A DNA stretch of 42,553 nucleotides, from positions 75,866 to 118,418 of the forward strand of contig JAUSHB010000006.1 of assembly GCA_030648955.1 (NCBI GenBank). The letters are read 5' to 3'. The notes below the pieces were generated by a model. That model did not search any database, had not been told where the DNA came from, and saw only the letters and a program-made list of their open reading frames with translations. Positions 23,002 through 31,413 of this stretch are shown here, piece by piece. Every line of letters starts with the position of its first letter. Position 1 is the first letter of the stretch. The position numbers were made by a program, and so were the translations under genes. The DNA is from a bacterium. GTDB taxonomy: Bacteria > Patescibacteriota > Minisyncoccia > Phycocordibacterales > JAUSHB01.

Positions 23002-23003
23002 TT

Positions 23004-23870
23004 TTACATGTGATTAAACAACCTAAGCCGCTCCGTTATAACCTTCTCCATCGCGCTCACAACACTTTTCATGATCTTATACGGGGCAACTTCATCGGGA
23101 TGTTCTTCTACAAATTTCTTGACCGCGTCTCGATAGGCAACCCGAATTTCCGTATTAATATGCACAATACCAACACCGGAATTAATGGCGTCCGTGAAAT
23201 CCTGATCGACTGTCCCAGAACCCCCGTGAAGCACGAGAGGGACTTTTACCGCTTCCTTAATCTCATGAACCCGCTTGATATTGAGACGGGGATCATGAAC
23301 ATTCCGAAGCATCCCATGGATGTTCCCTACCGCAGGCGCAAAAAGATCAACACCTGTTTCTTTTACAAACTGTGCCGCTTCCGCGGGGTTAGTGAGCGCT
23401 CCCTCGGAAAGATCCACTCCTTCAGGAATCGCATCCAAAACTTTTGATGACGTGCCAATGTATCCCATCTCTCCCTCGACAATAATCTCCGGATTTTTGC
23501 TTCTTGCATATTCCACACACTGTTTAGCGATTGTTATATTTTCAGCAAGAGAAAGTTTCGCACCGTCGAAAATAACCGCATCAAATCCTGCATCCACCGC
23601 CTCTTGTACGCGTTCAAACGAGTACGTATGATCGGCGTTGATAAAGATTGGGTAATCAAATTCTTCGCGAAGACTTTTCACCAGCGCAACCGCCTGCTTC
23701 ACTCCAACAAAATCCCGTTCCCCTTCTGAAAGCCCGATGATGACCGGAAGGTTGAGGTTGCGTGCCGCGTGGAAAATCGCCCACAACCCTTCGATATTTG
23801 AGATATTAAAATGACCGATGGCAACATGGTTTGATTCTGCCTCATTGATGACTTCTCGTAATGTTTTCAT
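23004..23870 (-). CDS. fba: Class II fructose-bisphosphate aldolase
   Basis: A zinc-dependent ketose-bisphosphate aldolase of 288 aa that splits fructose-1,6-bisphosphate into DHAP and glyceraldehyde-3-phosphate. Visible motifs are AIGHFNISN, NADHTYS (Asp base and zinc His, about 78-84), VEGEMGYIG (about 131-139), AVGNIHGM (zinc His about 180) and PLVLHGGSGT (zinc His about 211, glycine-rich phosphate loop), then GIVHINTEIRVAYRDAVKKF. An aldolase for a related ketose (tagatose type, GatY/KbaY) cannot be excluded from motifs alone. A -10 box lies 7 nt before the ATG. It is divergent from a PfkB kinase. Confidence 0.92.
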   Translation of the reverse strand: MKTLREVINEAESNHVAIGHFNISNIEGLWAIFHAARNLNLPVIIGLSEGERDFVGVKQAVALVKSLREEFDYPIFINADHTYSFERVQEAVDAGFDAVIFDGAKLSLAENITIAKQCVEYARSKNPEIIVEGEMGYIGTSSKVLDAIPEGVDLSEGALTNPAEAAQFVKETGVDLFAPAVGNIHGMLRNVHDPRLNIKRVHEIKEAVKVPLVLHGGSGTVDQDFTDAINSGVGIVHINTEIRVAYRDAVKKFVEEHPDEVAPYKIMKSVVSAMEKVITERLRLFNHM

Positions 23871-23877
23871 GGGTATT

Positions 23878-23904
23878 ATTGTACCATAAGAGTTGTGGTA
23901 TACT
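23878..23904. promoter_or_regulatory. Divergent extended -10 promoters for fba (-) and PfkB kinase (+)
   Basis: On the minus strand TGGTACAAT (23878-23886) lies 7 nt from the fba ATG, predicting a leaderless mRNA. On the plus strand TGGTATACT (23896-23904) lies about 37 nt before the kinase ATG. No good -35 elements are seen for either. Confidence 0.5.
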
Positions 23905-23941
23905 GATGTGTATAAATATTTAATAGCATTTTAGAAATGAC

Positions 23942-24934
23942 ATGAACGACGATCTCGACTTTATAGCGATTGGTGATATCACTACCGATGCATTTATCCG
24001 CATCAAACAAGCACACGTGCATCAAACTGACGGTGAACAAGACCAAGAATTGTGCCTCGTGAACGGCTCAAAAATCCCCTATGAGTTTGTAAAAATTATC
24101 CCCGCGGTCGGCAATAGTGCAAACGCGGCGGTTGCCGCCGCACGACTAGGACTGCGCTCCGCGCTTGTGGCGGATGTAGGTGGTGATGAGCATGGCAAAG
24201 AAGATCTCGACGCCCTTAAGACAAACGGTGTTATCACTAATTTCGTGAAAATTCATGCCGACAAAACGAGTAATTATCACTATGTTTTGTGGTATAAGGC
24301 GGAACGCACCATCCTCATTAAACATGAAGAATATGAATACAAGCTTCCCGACATAGGAACCCCAAAGTGGATCTATTTCAGCTCTGTTGGCGAGAACTCA
24401 CTTCCCTATCACAAAGAAATCGCAGAATATGTACGCAATCATTCTTCAATTAAACTCGCGTTTCAACCAGGAACGTTTCAGATAAAACTTGGATATGAAA
24501 TGTTAAAAGAACTCTATGAACTCACTGAAATATTTTTCTGCAATAAAGAAGAAGCGCAAATAATTCTTAAAACAAAGGAAGAGAATCCTGCGAAACTCGC
24601 GCAGATGGTGGAGAAGCTTGGTCCTAAAATTTCCGTCATTACTGACGGACCAAAGGGCGCGTATGTCTACGACGGCACAAATACGTGGTTCATGCCCACG
24701 TACCCTGATCCGGCACCTCCTTACGAACGCACCGGTGCGGGCGATGCATTCGCTTCGACATTCACCTCGGCACTTGCACTTGGCAAGAGCATTGAAGACG
24801 CACTCCGTTGGGGACCAATCAACTCAATGTCTGTCGTCCAAAAGATCGGCGCACAGGAAGGGTTGCTCTTCCAGAACGACCTTTTGGAATATTTAAAAAC
24901 CGCCCCAGCAGACTATCAGCCCAAGAAACTTTAA
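23942..24934 (+). CDS. PfkB-family carbohydrate kinase
   Basis: A 330-aa ribokinase-fold kinase. Signatures are DFIAIGDITTDAFI at the N-terminus, GNSANAAVAAARLGLRSALVADVGGDEHG (PfkB signature 1, about 60-85) and RTGAGDAFASTFTSALALG (signature 2 with the catalytic Asp, about 260-278). The sugar cannot be read from motifs. It is divergent from the class II aldolase and close to the pentose-phosphate genes. CPR genomes commonly lack canonical PfkA, so a role as a sugar-phosphate kinase feeding glycolysis is possible but unproven; ribokinase, adenosine kinase and fructokinase roles are alternatives. Confidence 0.85.
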   Translation: MNDDLDFIAIGDITTDAFIRIKQAHVHQTDGEQDQELCLVNGSKIPYEFVKIIPAVGNSANAAVAAARLGLRSALVADVGGDEHGKEDLDALKTNGVITNFVKIHADKTSNYHYVLWYKAERTILIKHEEYEYKLPDIGTPKWIYFSSVGENSLPYHKEIAEYVRNHSSIKLAFQPGTFQIKLGYEMLKELYELTEIFFCNKEEAQIILKTKEENPAKLAQMVEKLGPKISVITDGPKGAYVYDGTNTWFMPTYPDPAPPYERTGAGDAFASTFTSALALGKSIEDALRWGPINSMSVVQKIGAQEGLLFQNDLLEYLKTAPADYQPKKL

Positions 24935-25019
24935 AAATTATCACTTTATTGTATAAAAAAATAAGTTTTGTGGAAGATGTATTTGTATTTTTGTAGTTTT
25001 TAATGATTTTTAAGAAAAC

Positions 25020-25050
25020 TTGACAAAATAGTACTTTATAATGTACTATT
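25020..25050 (+). promoter_or_regulatory. Promoter with palindromic operator upstream of the PEP-CTERM-like gene
   Basis: TTGACA (25020-25025) is followed 18 nt later by TACTAT (25044-25049). A TATAAT at 25037-25042 is too close to this -35. A perfect inverted repeat AATAGTAC-(8 nt)-GTACTATT (25027-25050) covers the spacer and -10, as a repressor site would. Confidence 0.5.
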
Positions 25051-25113
25051 AAATCGGTTTAAGGAGATCTTTACAGGGACAAACTAATTAACTTTATATG
25101 GGGGTGGAAGAAA

Positions 25114-25809
25114 ATGAATGCGCTCAAAGTGTTCTTCTTGATATTACTTGCTGTTGTGTTTTCACACACGGCCTCTGCTGCAACCGTTAACGTAGCGCCC
25201 GGTAAGGAAGTCGGCGTAAATACTCCGATAAGTAATGTTTCGTACTGGGCTGGGGTACTTGTGCTTAATATTGACGGCATGGAAATGCCGGGAATGTCAA
25301 TATTTCCCATTGGTCCAACGTCGGAAGGGTACATCACTTGTTCCGACTGTGCTTTCTACACATACGACGACGTAGCATCTGGAAACCCCGCGGTGGTTCT
25401 TGGGTCAGCAGAGTATAGCAAGGGAGTTATCGCCTTTGGCAGTGCTCTCTCAGATTACCATGCAGGGAATTCAAAATGGACCGCCGTATGGAACGAAATT
25501 GTATGGATGGCTATGTGGGAGTCTTTGCCGGGAACAAATCTGAAAGAATTTATAGATCCCTCGGCAGAAACACCAATGACGTATCTCGATCTATATAATA
25601 GTTCAATTGCTCCAGGGTTGGTTTCAGATTACGACTGGAGTTACAACAACACTAGGGTACTCGCATCTCCATCGCATCAAATCGCTCCCCTATTGGTTGA
25701 TGTTTCCTCGTCTACATCTACACAACCAGTGCCGATTCCAACAGCACTTTTACTCTTTGGATCCGGACTCATCGGACTCGGAGCAGTAGCACGGAGAAAA
25801 AATATATAA
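25114..25809 (+). CDS. PEP-CTERM-like (exosortase-substrate type) secreted protein
   Basis: A 231-aa secreted protein. The signal peptide is residues 1-23 (MNALKVFFLILLAVVFSHTASA). The mature part holds a CSDCAFY Cys pair and aromatic-rich segments (WTAVWNEIVWMAMWESLPG). The C-terminus is VPIPTALLLFGSGLIGLGAVARRKNI: a VPxP motif, a hydrophobic helix and an Arg/Lys tail, which is the PEP-CTERM/VPLPA-CTERM sorting signal. Such proteins are processed by exosortase (EpsH/XrtA), usually in Gram-negative biofilm formers; no exosortase is seen here. Its signal differs from the LPNTG type used at 9874. It has its own promoter and terminator and may have been acquired horizontally. Confidence 0.8.
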   Translation: MNALKVFFLILLAVVFSHTASAATVNVAPGKEVGVNTPISNVSYWAGVLVLNIDGMEMPGMSIFPIGPTSEGYITCSDCAFYTYDDVASGNPAVVLGSAEYSKGVIAFGSALSDYHAGNSKWTAVWNEIVWMAMWESLPGTNLKEFIDPSAETPMTYLDLYNSSIAPGLVSDYDWSYNNTRVLASPSHQIAPLLVDVSSSTSTQPVPIPTALLLFGSGLIGLGAVARRKNI

Positions 25810-25824
25810 TATCCAAAGGGAATC

Positions 25825-25854
25825 AACGAGGCGTACACAACGCCTCGTTTTTCT
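25825..25854 (+). terminator. Terminator after the PEP-CTERM-like gene
   Basis: AACGAGGCG and CGCCTCGTT form a perfect 9-bp stem with a 7-nt loop, followed by TTTTCT. It separates the gene from the convergent histidine kinase gene. Confidence 0.85.
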
Positions 25855-25882
25855 ATGAAGTGTAAATTCAAAATTTGATGAG

Positions 25883-27274
25883 TTACGCTTTTGAAGTAAT
25901 CGGAAATGAAAGAATGAAGTCACTTCCCTTCCCCTTGATGGATTCAACAGTAATGAGCCCCCCCATACCAGAAACAATCTGCAACGTTATCCACAGGCCC
26001 AATCCCGTACCCCGAATATCTTCGGTTTCTTTTGATCGTATGCGAATAAATTTTCCAAAAAGCCGTTTTTGATCTTCGGCAGAAATACCGATGCCCGTAT
26101 CGCGTACACGAATAGAAACCCGTCCCTTTTCTCTGTCTACCATAACAGTCACGCCCCCTGATGGGGTGTACTTAATTGCATTCCCGATAATATTGATAAG
26201 TGCCTGCTTGATTCGCACTTGATCAGCAATAATATGAGATGAACTCGTGCTTACAAAGGAAAGGGATAGATTTTTTTCTTTCGCAAGAGTTTGTAGAGAG
26301 CTTGTAACGTCTTTGGCGATAGCAGAAATATCAATCTCTTTCAAGTCAAAGTGGATACTCCCTTGTTCCATTTTTACCACATCAAGAATATCCCCCACTA
26401 GATTATTAAGACCGTCAACAGAAATATTCACCCGTGAAATATCTTCTTTCTCTTCATCAGTAAGACGTTCTGTGGAAATCATTCCTATGTAACCTTTAAT
26501 AATTGCAAGCGGAGTCCGCAATTCATGCGCAGCCATGGAAACAAAATCGTCTTTCATTTGATCTACGTCTTTGAGTTTGCGATACAAAATGGCATAATCC
26601 ACCACTTTTGCCTGACGTAGAAGCAGGAGCACAATGACAAAAATAATACCAAAAAGAATTATGTATGCGCTCCGTATGTTGCGCGCTGTAATATCGTCAA
26701 TATATGCCATTGACGTATCAAGAAAGACAAACCCACGGATATCTCCTTCCATGTCAGTAAGCGCTCGCACTGCCTTCCAATGTCGCACTCCTTCGATATA
26801 GTCCTCAAAAATAAATGATTGCCCAACTTCTAGTCCGGCGGTTTGATACAGCGCCTTGTTAATACTATCGTCTTTCCCCACTTCTCCCGTATTGAGTGAT
26901 GCAATAATAATATTTTCTCCACCACGATGTATCGCCACTCGAAACGCCTCAAGAGATGGATTTTGCTCTTGAAGATCCGAGAGAACATTCTGTAAAAATG
27001 AATCTCGCGGTTTTATTTCTTGGGGTATTACTGTTTCAAAGTATGCTCCTTCACGAAGTATGGATGCAAATACATCCTGCATAAGCCCGATACGCTCTTT
27101 TTCCAAACGCTCCTGATTCTTTTGCGCAACATCCAAAAACTGCTGTCCGCTTACGAGAAATGCAATAGGAATCACTATTAATAAAAAGGTGGTGTAGAGA
27201 ATCTGAGGATTCTCTTTGAAAAACACGATGCTGTGGGATGTTATTTTTTTGAGTGGATCAAGCATAGAACTCAT
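25883..27274 (-). CDS. Membrane sensor histidine kinase (orphan)
   Basis: A 463-aa kinase when started at ATG 27274 (MSSMLDPLKKITS). TM1 is at about 25-43 and TM2 at about 203-219, with an extracellular sensor of 160 residues between (includes EGVRHWKAVRAL and GFVFLDTSM, PAS/dCache-like). HisKA carries the phospho-acceptor in MAAHELRTPLAIIKGY (His250). HATPase has the N box IKQALINIIGNAIKYTP (about 355-371), G1 RDTGIGIS, F box FGKFIR and G2 GTGLGLW. No response regulator is adjacent. The frame stays open upstream to a GTG at 27370, where the first 32 codons include a GC-rich palindromic repeat; the start at 27274 is preferred because it lies just before TM1. Confidence 0.92.
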   Translation of the reverse strand: MSSMLDPLKKITSHSIVFFKENPQILYTTFLLIVIPIAFLVSGQQFLDVAQKNQERLEKERIGLMQDVFASILREGAYFETVIPQEIKPRDSFLQNVLSDLQEQNPSLEAFRVAIHRGGENIIIASLNTGEVGKDDSINKALYQTAGLEVGQSFIFEDYIEGVRHWKAVRALTDMEGDIRGFVFLDTSMAYIDDITARNIRSAYIILFGIIFVIVLLLLRQAKVVDYAILYRKLKDVDQMKDDFVSMAAHELRTPLAIIKGYIGMISTERLTDEEKEDISRVNISVDGLNNLVGDILDVVKMEQGSIHFDLKEIDISAIAKDVTSSLQTLAKEKNLSLSFVSTSSSHIIADQVRIKQALINIIGNAIKYTPSGGVTVMVDREKGRVSIRVRDTGIGISAEDQKRLFGKFIRIRSKETEDIRGTGLGLWITLQIVSGMGGLITVESIKGKGSDFILSFPITSKA

Positions 27275-27290
27275 TTCAAAAACAAGAACA

Positions 27291-27328
27291 CCTGCCTGCC
27301 GCCTGCCTGTGCCAGCACGGCAGACAGG
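27291..27328. repeat. GC-rich palindromic repeat upstream of the histidine kinase
   Basis: A CCTGCCTG...GGCAGACAGG palindrome related to those in pheS and rpiB. It lies 17 nt upstream of the chosen kinase start and is readable in frame with it (LPVCRAGTGRRQAG). The surrounding 27275-27504 has a 69-codon frame but no supported gene. Confidence 0.6.
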
Positions 27329-27504
27329 AAGATTACGAGTCGATGGAAATCTGAAACGAGGCGAGGGCACGATATCAAAGGCGTACTGGAGACACGACGA
27401 GATATTGTGGATAGAGCCACCGTAGGGGTTTCGGCGGCAATGGAGCCAAACGCATTATTTTTCTTGGTGTTTTTAATCATGCGTGGTTATTTTTGAAATA
27501 AATT

Positions 27505-29199
27505 CTAGTTATTACCATCGCCCGTACGATCAACCGAATCAGAATTATTGTCTCGACGATACTGTGGTTGAAAACGTATTCCGATAACCACAAACACAAT
27601 ACCGATGAGAAAAATGATACTCACCACCACTGCGTACAAATATTTTCCGCGCAATAAACTGGGAGATTCTCCGCTCGTGATCGGCGTAAGAAGATTTTGG
27701 TCTACTGTTATTGCGCTTGCTTCTTTAACAAAAGGAATAGCGTTACTTTTTGCAAGAATCTTTCCGGCATTATCTGTCATCGCTACATATACTTCGTGGT
27801 TTCCATCATCAAGTTCCTTGTCGAGTACATATTTCCAATTACCATCACTGTCGGTCTTAATAGTAACAACCGTAGGAGTGCTAAAAATGTAAATGGTGAC
27901 AAAACTGTTCGGCAACCCCCTTCCTTTGAATTCAACTCTTTGTGCAGTGTTATTTTCATTTTCAATTTGTTTTTCAGCAACAACAATTTCAGCAACAGAA
28001 AGAATATTATTTTTTACTTCTCCGCTATCCTTGGGATTTTCATATATAATAATTGCGTGCAAATCTGGATTTTTTGGATCAAATCCTGTGGTAATCTCGG
28101 CACGATCTGAATAGCCATCTTCGTCACTATCAACAACACCGGGGTCGGTCCCGTATATGTGGTACTCATCAAAATCGGAAATTCCGTCATGGTCCGAGTC
28201 AATCTGTATTTCTTCGTGATTGATCGTTGCGCGTTCAACAACTTTCTGGATTTTTTCAACTACTCTTTCGCGTAATTCCAGGATTGGCGTTGATGTCGAT
28301 TGTGTGGAGGTTGCGTGAGATATCTCCGAGGGGAGTGTTTTATTTTCGGTTTCTCTATTCCCACTCTCTTCAACTCTCTGGATGTTCCTCTCTTGAAGTA
28401 TTTGCAAAAGGCGATATCTTTCCAATATAAATGAATCGTTTGATTTTGTTGCTGTAGATGTAGTAGTAGCAATAATACTGGTATTTCTTGTCGTTTCTAT
28501 TTTTAGAGGATCTGTGGAAGTACCTGCGGTTGGTTTTATTGGCGATGCTGTATTTGATGTATTGGTTGTTGTGGTAGTAGGAAGAGAAACTGACGAAGGT
28601 GGTGTCACAACATACACCTTCCTTGCAACTTTTGCCATATTCCCCGCACGATCACGTACCTCATAGACCACATGATACGCACCGGAAAATGCTGTATTTA
28701 CCGTGCTTTCATGTTCTATGTGCGAAGTAATATCTCCATCAGCGTTATCGTAGGCAACTGCGCCCAAATCGGTGTACAGTGCCCCCACCTTAACATATAC
28801 AACCGTCTCCCCAATCAGCTTTATGACTGGTGGCATTGTATCGGCAAGCGAAACACCCCATGATGTTGAGTTTATTGATGACGTAGTAGTGTCTGTGGTT
28901 CCCGCAGTTCCTGTAGCAGAAGTAGTATCGCTGTCACTTGTTATTGTACTTGTAGTGTTTAAATTTGAAGTTGTGATGTCAGATGTAGAAGTGGTACCGG
29001 ATCCTGAATTTGAAGTATCAGTTGTTCCCGATGTTCCCGAGGTTGAAGTAGTAGTGTTTGTTGTGGCGCTATCCGTAGTTGAGATAGTTGAGATGGTGTC
29101 ACTTGTTCCTGTCTCTGCATAGAGCACATTGCTCTCTATCCCCAATAAGATACTTATGGAAATTATTATTGCAATATATACTCGAATTTTATTTTGCAT
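27505..29199 (-). CDS. Surface protein with DUF5011 (Ig-like) and thrombospondin type 3 repeats
   Basis: A 564-aa envelope protein. The signal peptide covers 1-28 (VYIAIIISISILLGIESNVLYA). A Ser/Thr/Asp-rich stretch of about 90 residues precedes a DUF5011 Ig-like domain (about 122-200, MPPVIKLIGETVVYVKVGALYTDLGAVAYDNADGDIT...YEVRDRAGN). A second Thr-rich linker leads to calcium-type thrombospondin-3 repeats (IDSDHDGISDFDEYHIYGTDP, VDSDEDGYSDRAEITTGFDP, about 340-382), then a Big-like domain (GRGLPNSFVTIYIF...DGNWKYVLDKELDDGNHEVYV). A C-terminal transmembrane helix (about 520-541) and basic tail anchor it. Probably a calcium-stiffened adhesin or stalk. It starts 5 nt after the transketolase C stop, so it is co-transcribed with sugar metabolism. 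Confidence 0.85.
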   Translation of the reverse strand: MQNKIRVYIAIIISISILLGIESNVLYAETGTSDTISTISTTDSATTNTTTSTSGTSGTTDTSNSGSGTTSTSDITTSNLNTTSTITSDSDTTSATGTAGTTDTTTSSINSTSWGVSLADTMPPVIKLIGETVVYVKVGALYTDLGAVAYDNADGDITSHIEHESTVNTAFSGAYHVVYEVRDRAGNMAKVARKVYVVTPPSSVSLPTTTTTNTSNTASPIKPTAGTSTDPLKIETTRNTSIIATTTSTATKSNDSFILERYRLLQILQERNIQRVEESGNRETENKTLPSEISHATSTQSTSTPILELRERVVEKIQKVVERATINHEEIQIDSDHDGISDFDEYHIYGTDPGVVDSDEDGYSDRAEITTGFDPKNPDLHAIIIYENPKDSGEVKNNILSVAEIVVAEKQIENENNTAQRVEFKGRGLPNSFVTIYIFSTPTVVTIKTDSDGNWKYVLDKELDDGNHEVYVAMTDNAGKILAKSNAIPFVKEASAITVDQNLLTPITSGESPSLLRGKYLYAVVVSIIFLIGIVFVVIGIRFQPQYRRDNNSDSVDRTGDGNN

Positions 29200-29204
29200 A
29201 AATA

Positions 29205-30194
29205 CTATAGAAGACCCTGCACGGCATTTTTTATTGATTCCGTATCAAGACCGTAATGTTTGATAAGTTCGTCTGGCGTTCCAGATTGGCCGAATTTGTC
29301 CTGTACACCCACGATTTTCATTTTTATCGGATATTCCTGTGAAAGAAGCTCCGCGACCGCAGAACCCATTCCCCCTGCCGCTTGGTGCTCTTCAACAGTA
29401 ACAATCGCTTTGTGTGATTTTGCAAATGCGATAATGGCTTCTTTATCGAGAGGTTTTATGGTCGCAAGGTGCAACACCGAAACGCCGACTCCTTCATTTT
29501 CAAATTGTTTCGCCGCCATGATCGATTGGTAGGTAAGCGCGCCCGTCGCAATAATACCGACTTTCCACTCAAGTCCATCCTTCGGTTTGAAAAAAGTTTG
29601 AGCTTTTCCAATCTCAAATGGTGTTTCTTCGGTGGTCATAATCGGAGTTTTTTCGCGTGCGAGGCGAATGTATACCGGGCCATGAAGTTTTGCGGCCGCG
29701 AGAGTCGCCTTCTTGGCTTCGATAGAATCTCCCGGCACAATAACCGTCATTTTTGGAATAACGCGCGTAATAGCGATATCTTCGATGGCTTGGTGCGTAC
29801 CACCGTCGGGACCGACAGAAACTCCCGCATGAGAGCCAGCAATTTTTACGTTGCGGTCATTATAGCAAATAGTCGTGCGAATTTGTTCCCAGTTTCTGCC
29901 TGGGCTAAACATCGCGTATGAGGTAAGGAATGGGACTTTCCCCATCGCCGCCATGCCAGATGCGACGGAAGCCATTGATTGCTCCCCGATTCCCATCTGC
30001 ACAAATCTATTTGGGAATTTTCTCGCAAGAAGGTGCATCTGTGTTGATTCAGTAAGGTCGGCGCATAATCCCACGACGCGCTCATCCGCTTCCGCCGCGG
30101 CAAGTAACCCCTCGCCAAATCCTTTGCGGATCGGCGCTTGTTCGATGTCTGCGGAAAAAAGTTTTGGGTTGAGTTTAGTTGTAATGTTTAACAT
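29205..30194 (-). CDS. Transketolase, C-terminal subunit
   Basis: A 329-aa protein with the pyrimidine-binding (PYR) and C-terminal domains of transketolase. Motifs are RKGFGEGLLAAAEADERVVGLCADL, FVQMGIGEQSMASVASGMAAMG (the Glu contacts the ThDP aminopyrimidine), AGSHAGVSVGPDGGTHQAIEDIA, and VTVEEHQAAGGMGSAVAELL. It works with the N-terminal subunit at 30523-31392 as a two-piece transketolase transferring C2 units between sugar phosphates; split transketolases are usual in archaea and many CPR. A small membrane-protein gene lies between the halves. The DXS-type alternative is less likely given total length. Confidence 0.93.
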   Translation of the reverse strand: MLNITTKLNPKLFSADIEQAPIRKGFGEGLLAAAEADERVVGLCADLTESTQMHLLARKFPNRFVQMGIGEQSMASVASGMAAMGKVPFLTSYAMFSPGRNWEQIRTTICYNDRNVKIAGSHAGVSVGPDGGTHQAIEDIAITRVIPKMTVIVPGDSIEAKKATLAAAKLHGPVYIRLAREKTPIMTTEETPFEIGKAQTFFKPKDGLEWKVGIIATGALTYQSIMAAKQFENEGVGVSVLHLATIKPLDKEAIIAFAKSHKAIVTVEEHQAAGGMGSAVAELLSQEYPIKMKIVGVQDKFGQSGTPDELIKHYGLDTESIKNAVQGLL

Positions 30195-30203
30195 ACTCGT
30201 TTT

Positions 30204-30506
30204 TTAATGTGGTGCCAGCGTTAGTGTCATAAAAATGGCAACTAAGCTAAGAAAAAATAAAATGATCGTTAAGCCAATAAGAATTTTTGAGAATTTCTTG
30301 AAATAGCCTGCGCGAAGACCTCGTACTGCAAAAAATAATGGCATGGGAAGTAAAAATATGAACGTAAGAATGCTGTACAGGGGTGTAGTGTTATTAAATA
30401 CATGATAATCGTTTAAAAGGTCAGGAATGGTATCGGAAAAGAAAATGGCTACCACCAAACAAACACCCCAACCTAAAATATAAGTGTATTTTGAAAAAGT
30501 TTCCAT
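30204..30506 (-). CDS. Small polytopic membrane protein between transketolase halves
   Basis: A 100-aa protein with three predicted transmembrane helices (about 7-26 YILGWGVCLVVAIFFSDTIP, 40-62 PLYSILTFIFLLPMPLFFAVRG, 75-97 LIGLTIILFFLSLVAIFMTLTL). No family is recognised. It is embedded in the operon, 16 nt after tktN and 9 nt before tktC, on the same strand. No link to transketolase activity is known; the position may reflect insertion into the operon or membrane tethering of the pathway. Confidence 0.65.
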   Translation of the reverse strand: METFSKYTYILGWGVCLVVAIFFSDTIPDLLNDYHVFNNTTPLYSILTFIFLLPMPLFFAVRGLRAGYFKKFSKILIGLTIILFFLSLVAIFMTLTLAPH

Positions 30507-30522
30507 AAATATATATAATTAT

Positions 30523-31392
30523 TTACTCATGCTCACTTTTAATCTTTCCGCCAAGCGTCCGCAATTCCGCAAGTGCCACCGCGCCTTCTTCTTTGTTTGG
30601 CGGTTTACCATGCCATTCGAATTTCCGTTCTGCAAAATCCACTCCTTTCCCGGGAATAGTATGCGCAATAATCATCGTTGGCTTGCTAAATTCCGCTTTC
30701 GCAGTCTCAATCGCGTTGTTGATATCGCTAAAATCATGACCGTTCACTTCCAAAACATGCCAATTGAACGATTCAAATTTCCCGCGGAGCGATTCAAGGG
30801 GCATAATGTCTTCCGTGAACCCATCGATCTGAATATTATTGCGGTCAATAATGCCGATCAAATTCCCCAGCTTCTCTTTGCCCGCAAGCATCGTCGCCTC
30901 CCAGATCTGCCCGCAATCAAGCTCGCCATCGCCCATAAGACAATAGAAAAACTTGTCGGACGATTTTCCTTTGTTGATCCGCTCCGCAAGCGCCATGCCA
31001 ACAGTCTGTGAGAGTCCCGAGCCAAGCGGTCCGGAACTTGTTTCTAAAAATGACATAAATTCCCGATGCGGATGGCCTTGCAGGCGGGAGCCAAATTTGC
31101 GCAATGTTTTTAATTCCTCAACGGGAAAATATCCGGCATGCGCCATCGCCGCATAGAGCACGGGGCAGATGTGACCATTGGAAAGAACGAGTCTATCGCG
31201 ATCCTCCCATGAAGGATTCTTGGGGTCATGTTTTAAAGCATGAAAATAAAGAAGGGTAAAAATATCCGCCATACCCAAAGGACCTGCGGTGTGGCCCGAG
31301 CCAGCCGCAAGGAGCATCTCGATAATCGACTCCCGAATATCATTAGCTTTTATTTCAAGCTCTTTTATTTTTTCGTCGTAAAGATGGGACAT
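30523..31392 (-). CDS. Transketolase, N-terminal (ThDP-binding) subunit
   Basis: A 289-aa thiamine-diphosphate-binding half. Motifs are AAGSGHTAGPLGMADIFTLLYF (about 31-52), DRLVLSNGHICPVLYA, GHPHREFMSFLETSSGPLGSGLSQTVGMALA, and the ThDP/Mg motif MGDGELDCGQIWEATMLAG with IGIIDRNN (GDG...NN, about 153-186). It ends with IAHTIPGKGVDFAE and EWHGKPP. It pairs with the C-terminal subunit downstream. Upstream in the operon are the RPE-like protein, rpiB and gap, giving a non-oxidative pentose-phosphate set. Confidence 0.94.
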   Translation of the reverse strand: MSHLYDEKIKELEIKANDIRESIIEMLLAAGSGHTAGPLGMADIFTLLYFHALKHDPKNPSWEDRDRLVLSNGHICPVLYAAMAHAGYFPVEELKTLRKFGSRLQGHPHREFMSFLETSSGPLGSGLSQTVGMALAERINKGKSSDKFFYCLMGDGELDCGQIWEATMLAGKEKLGNLIGIIDRNNIQIDGFTEDIMPLESLRGKFESFNWHVLEVNGHDFSDINNAIETAKAEFSKPTMIIAHTIPGKGVDFAERKFEWHGKPPNKEEGAVALAELRTLGGKIKSEHE

Positions 31393-31413
31393 GATTAAAA
31401 AAGTTTTTAGTTG

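Noticed and set aside
25037-25042. TATAAT as the -10 of the PEP-CTERM-like gene
   Set aside because: The spacer to TTGACA is only 11 nt; TACTAT at 25044 gives an 18-nt spacer and is preferred, though it matches consensus less well.
27271-27480. A 69-codon minus frame upstream of the histidine kinase
   Set aside because: Its end is encoded by the GC-rich palindrome, there is no Shine-Dalgarno or -10, and no family resemblance; it could be leader sequence or a relic.
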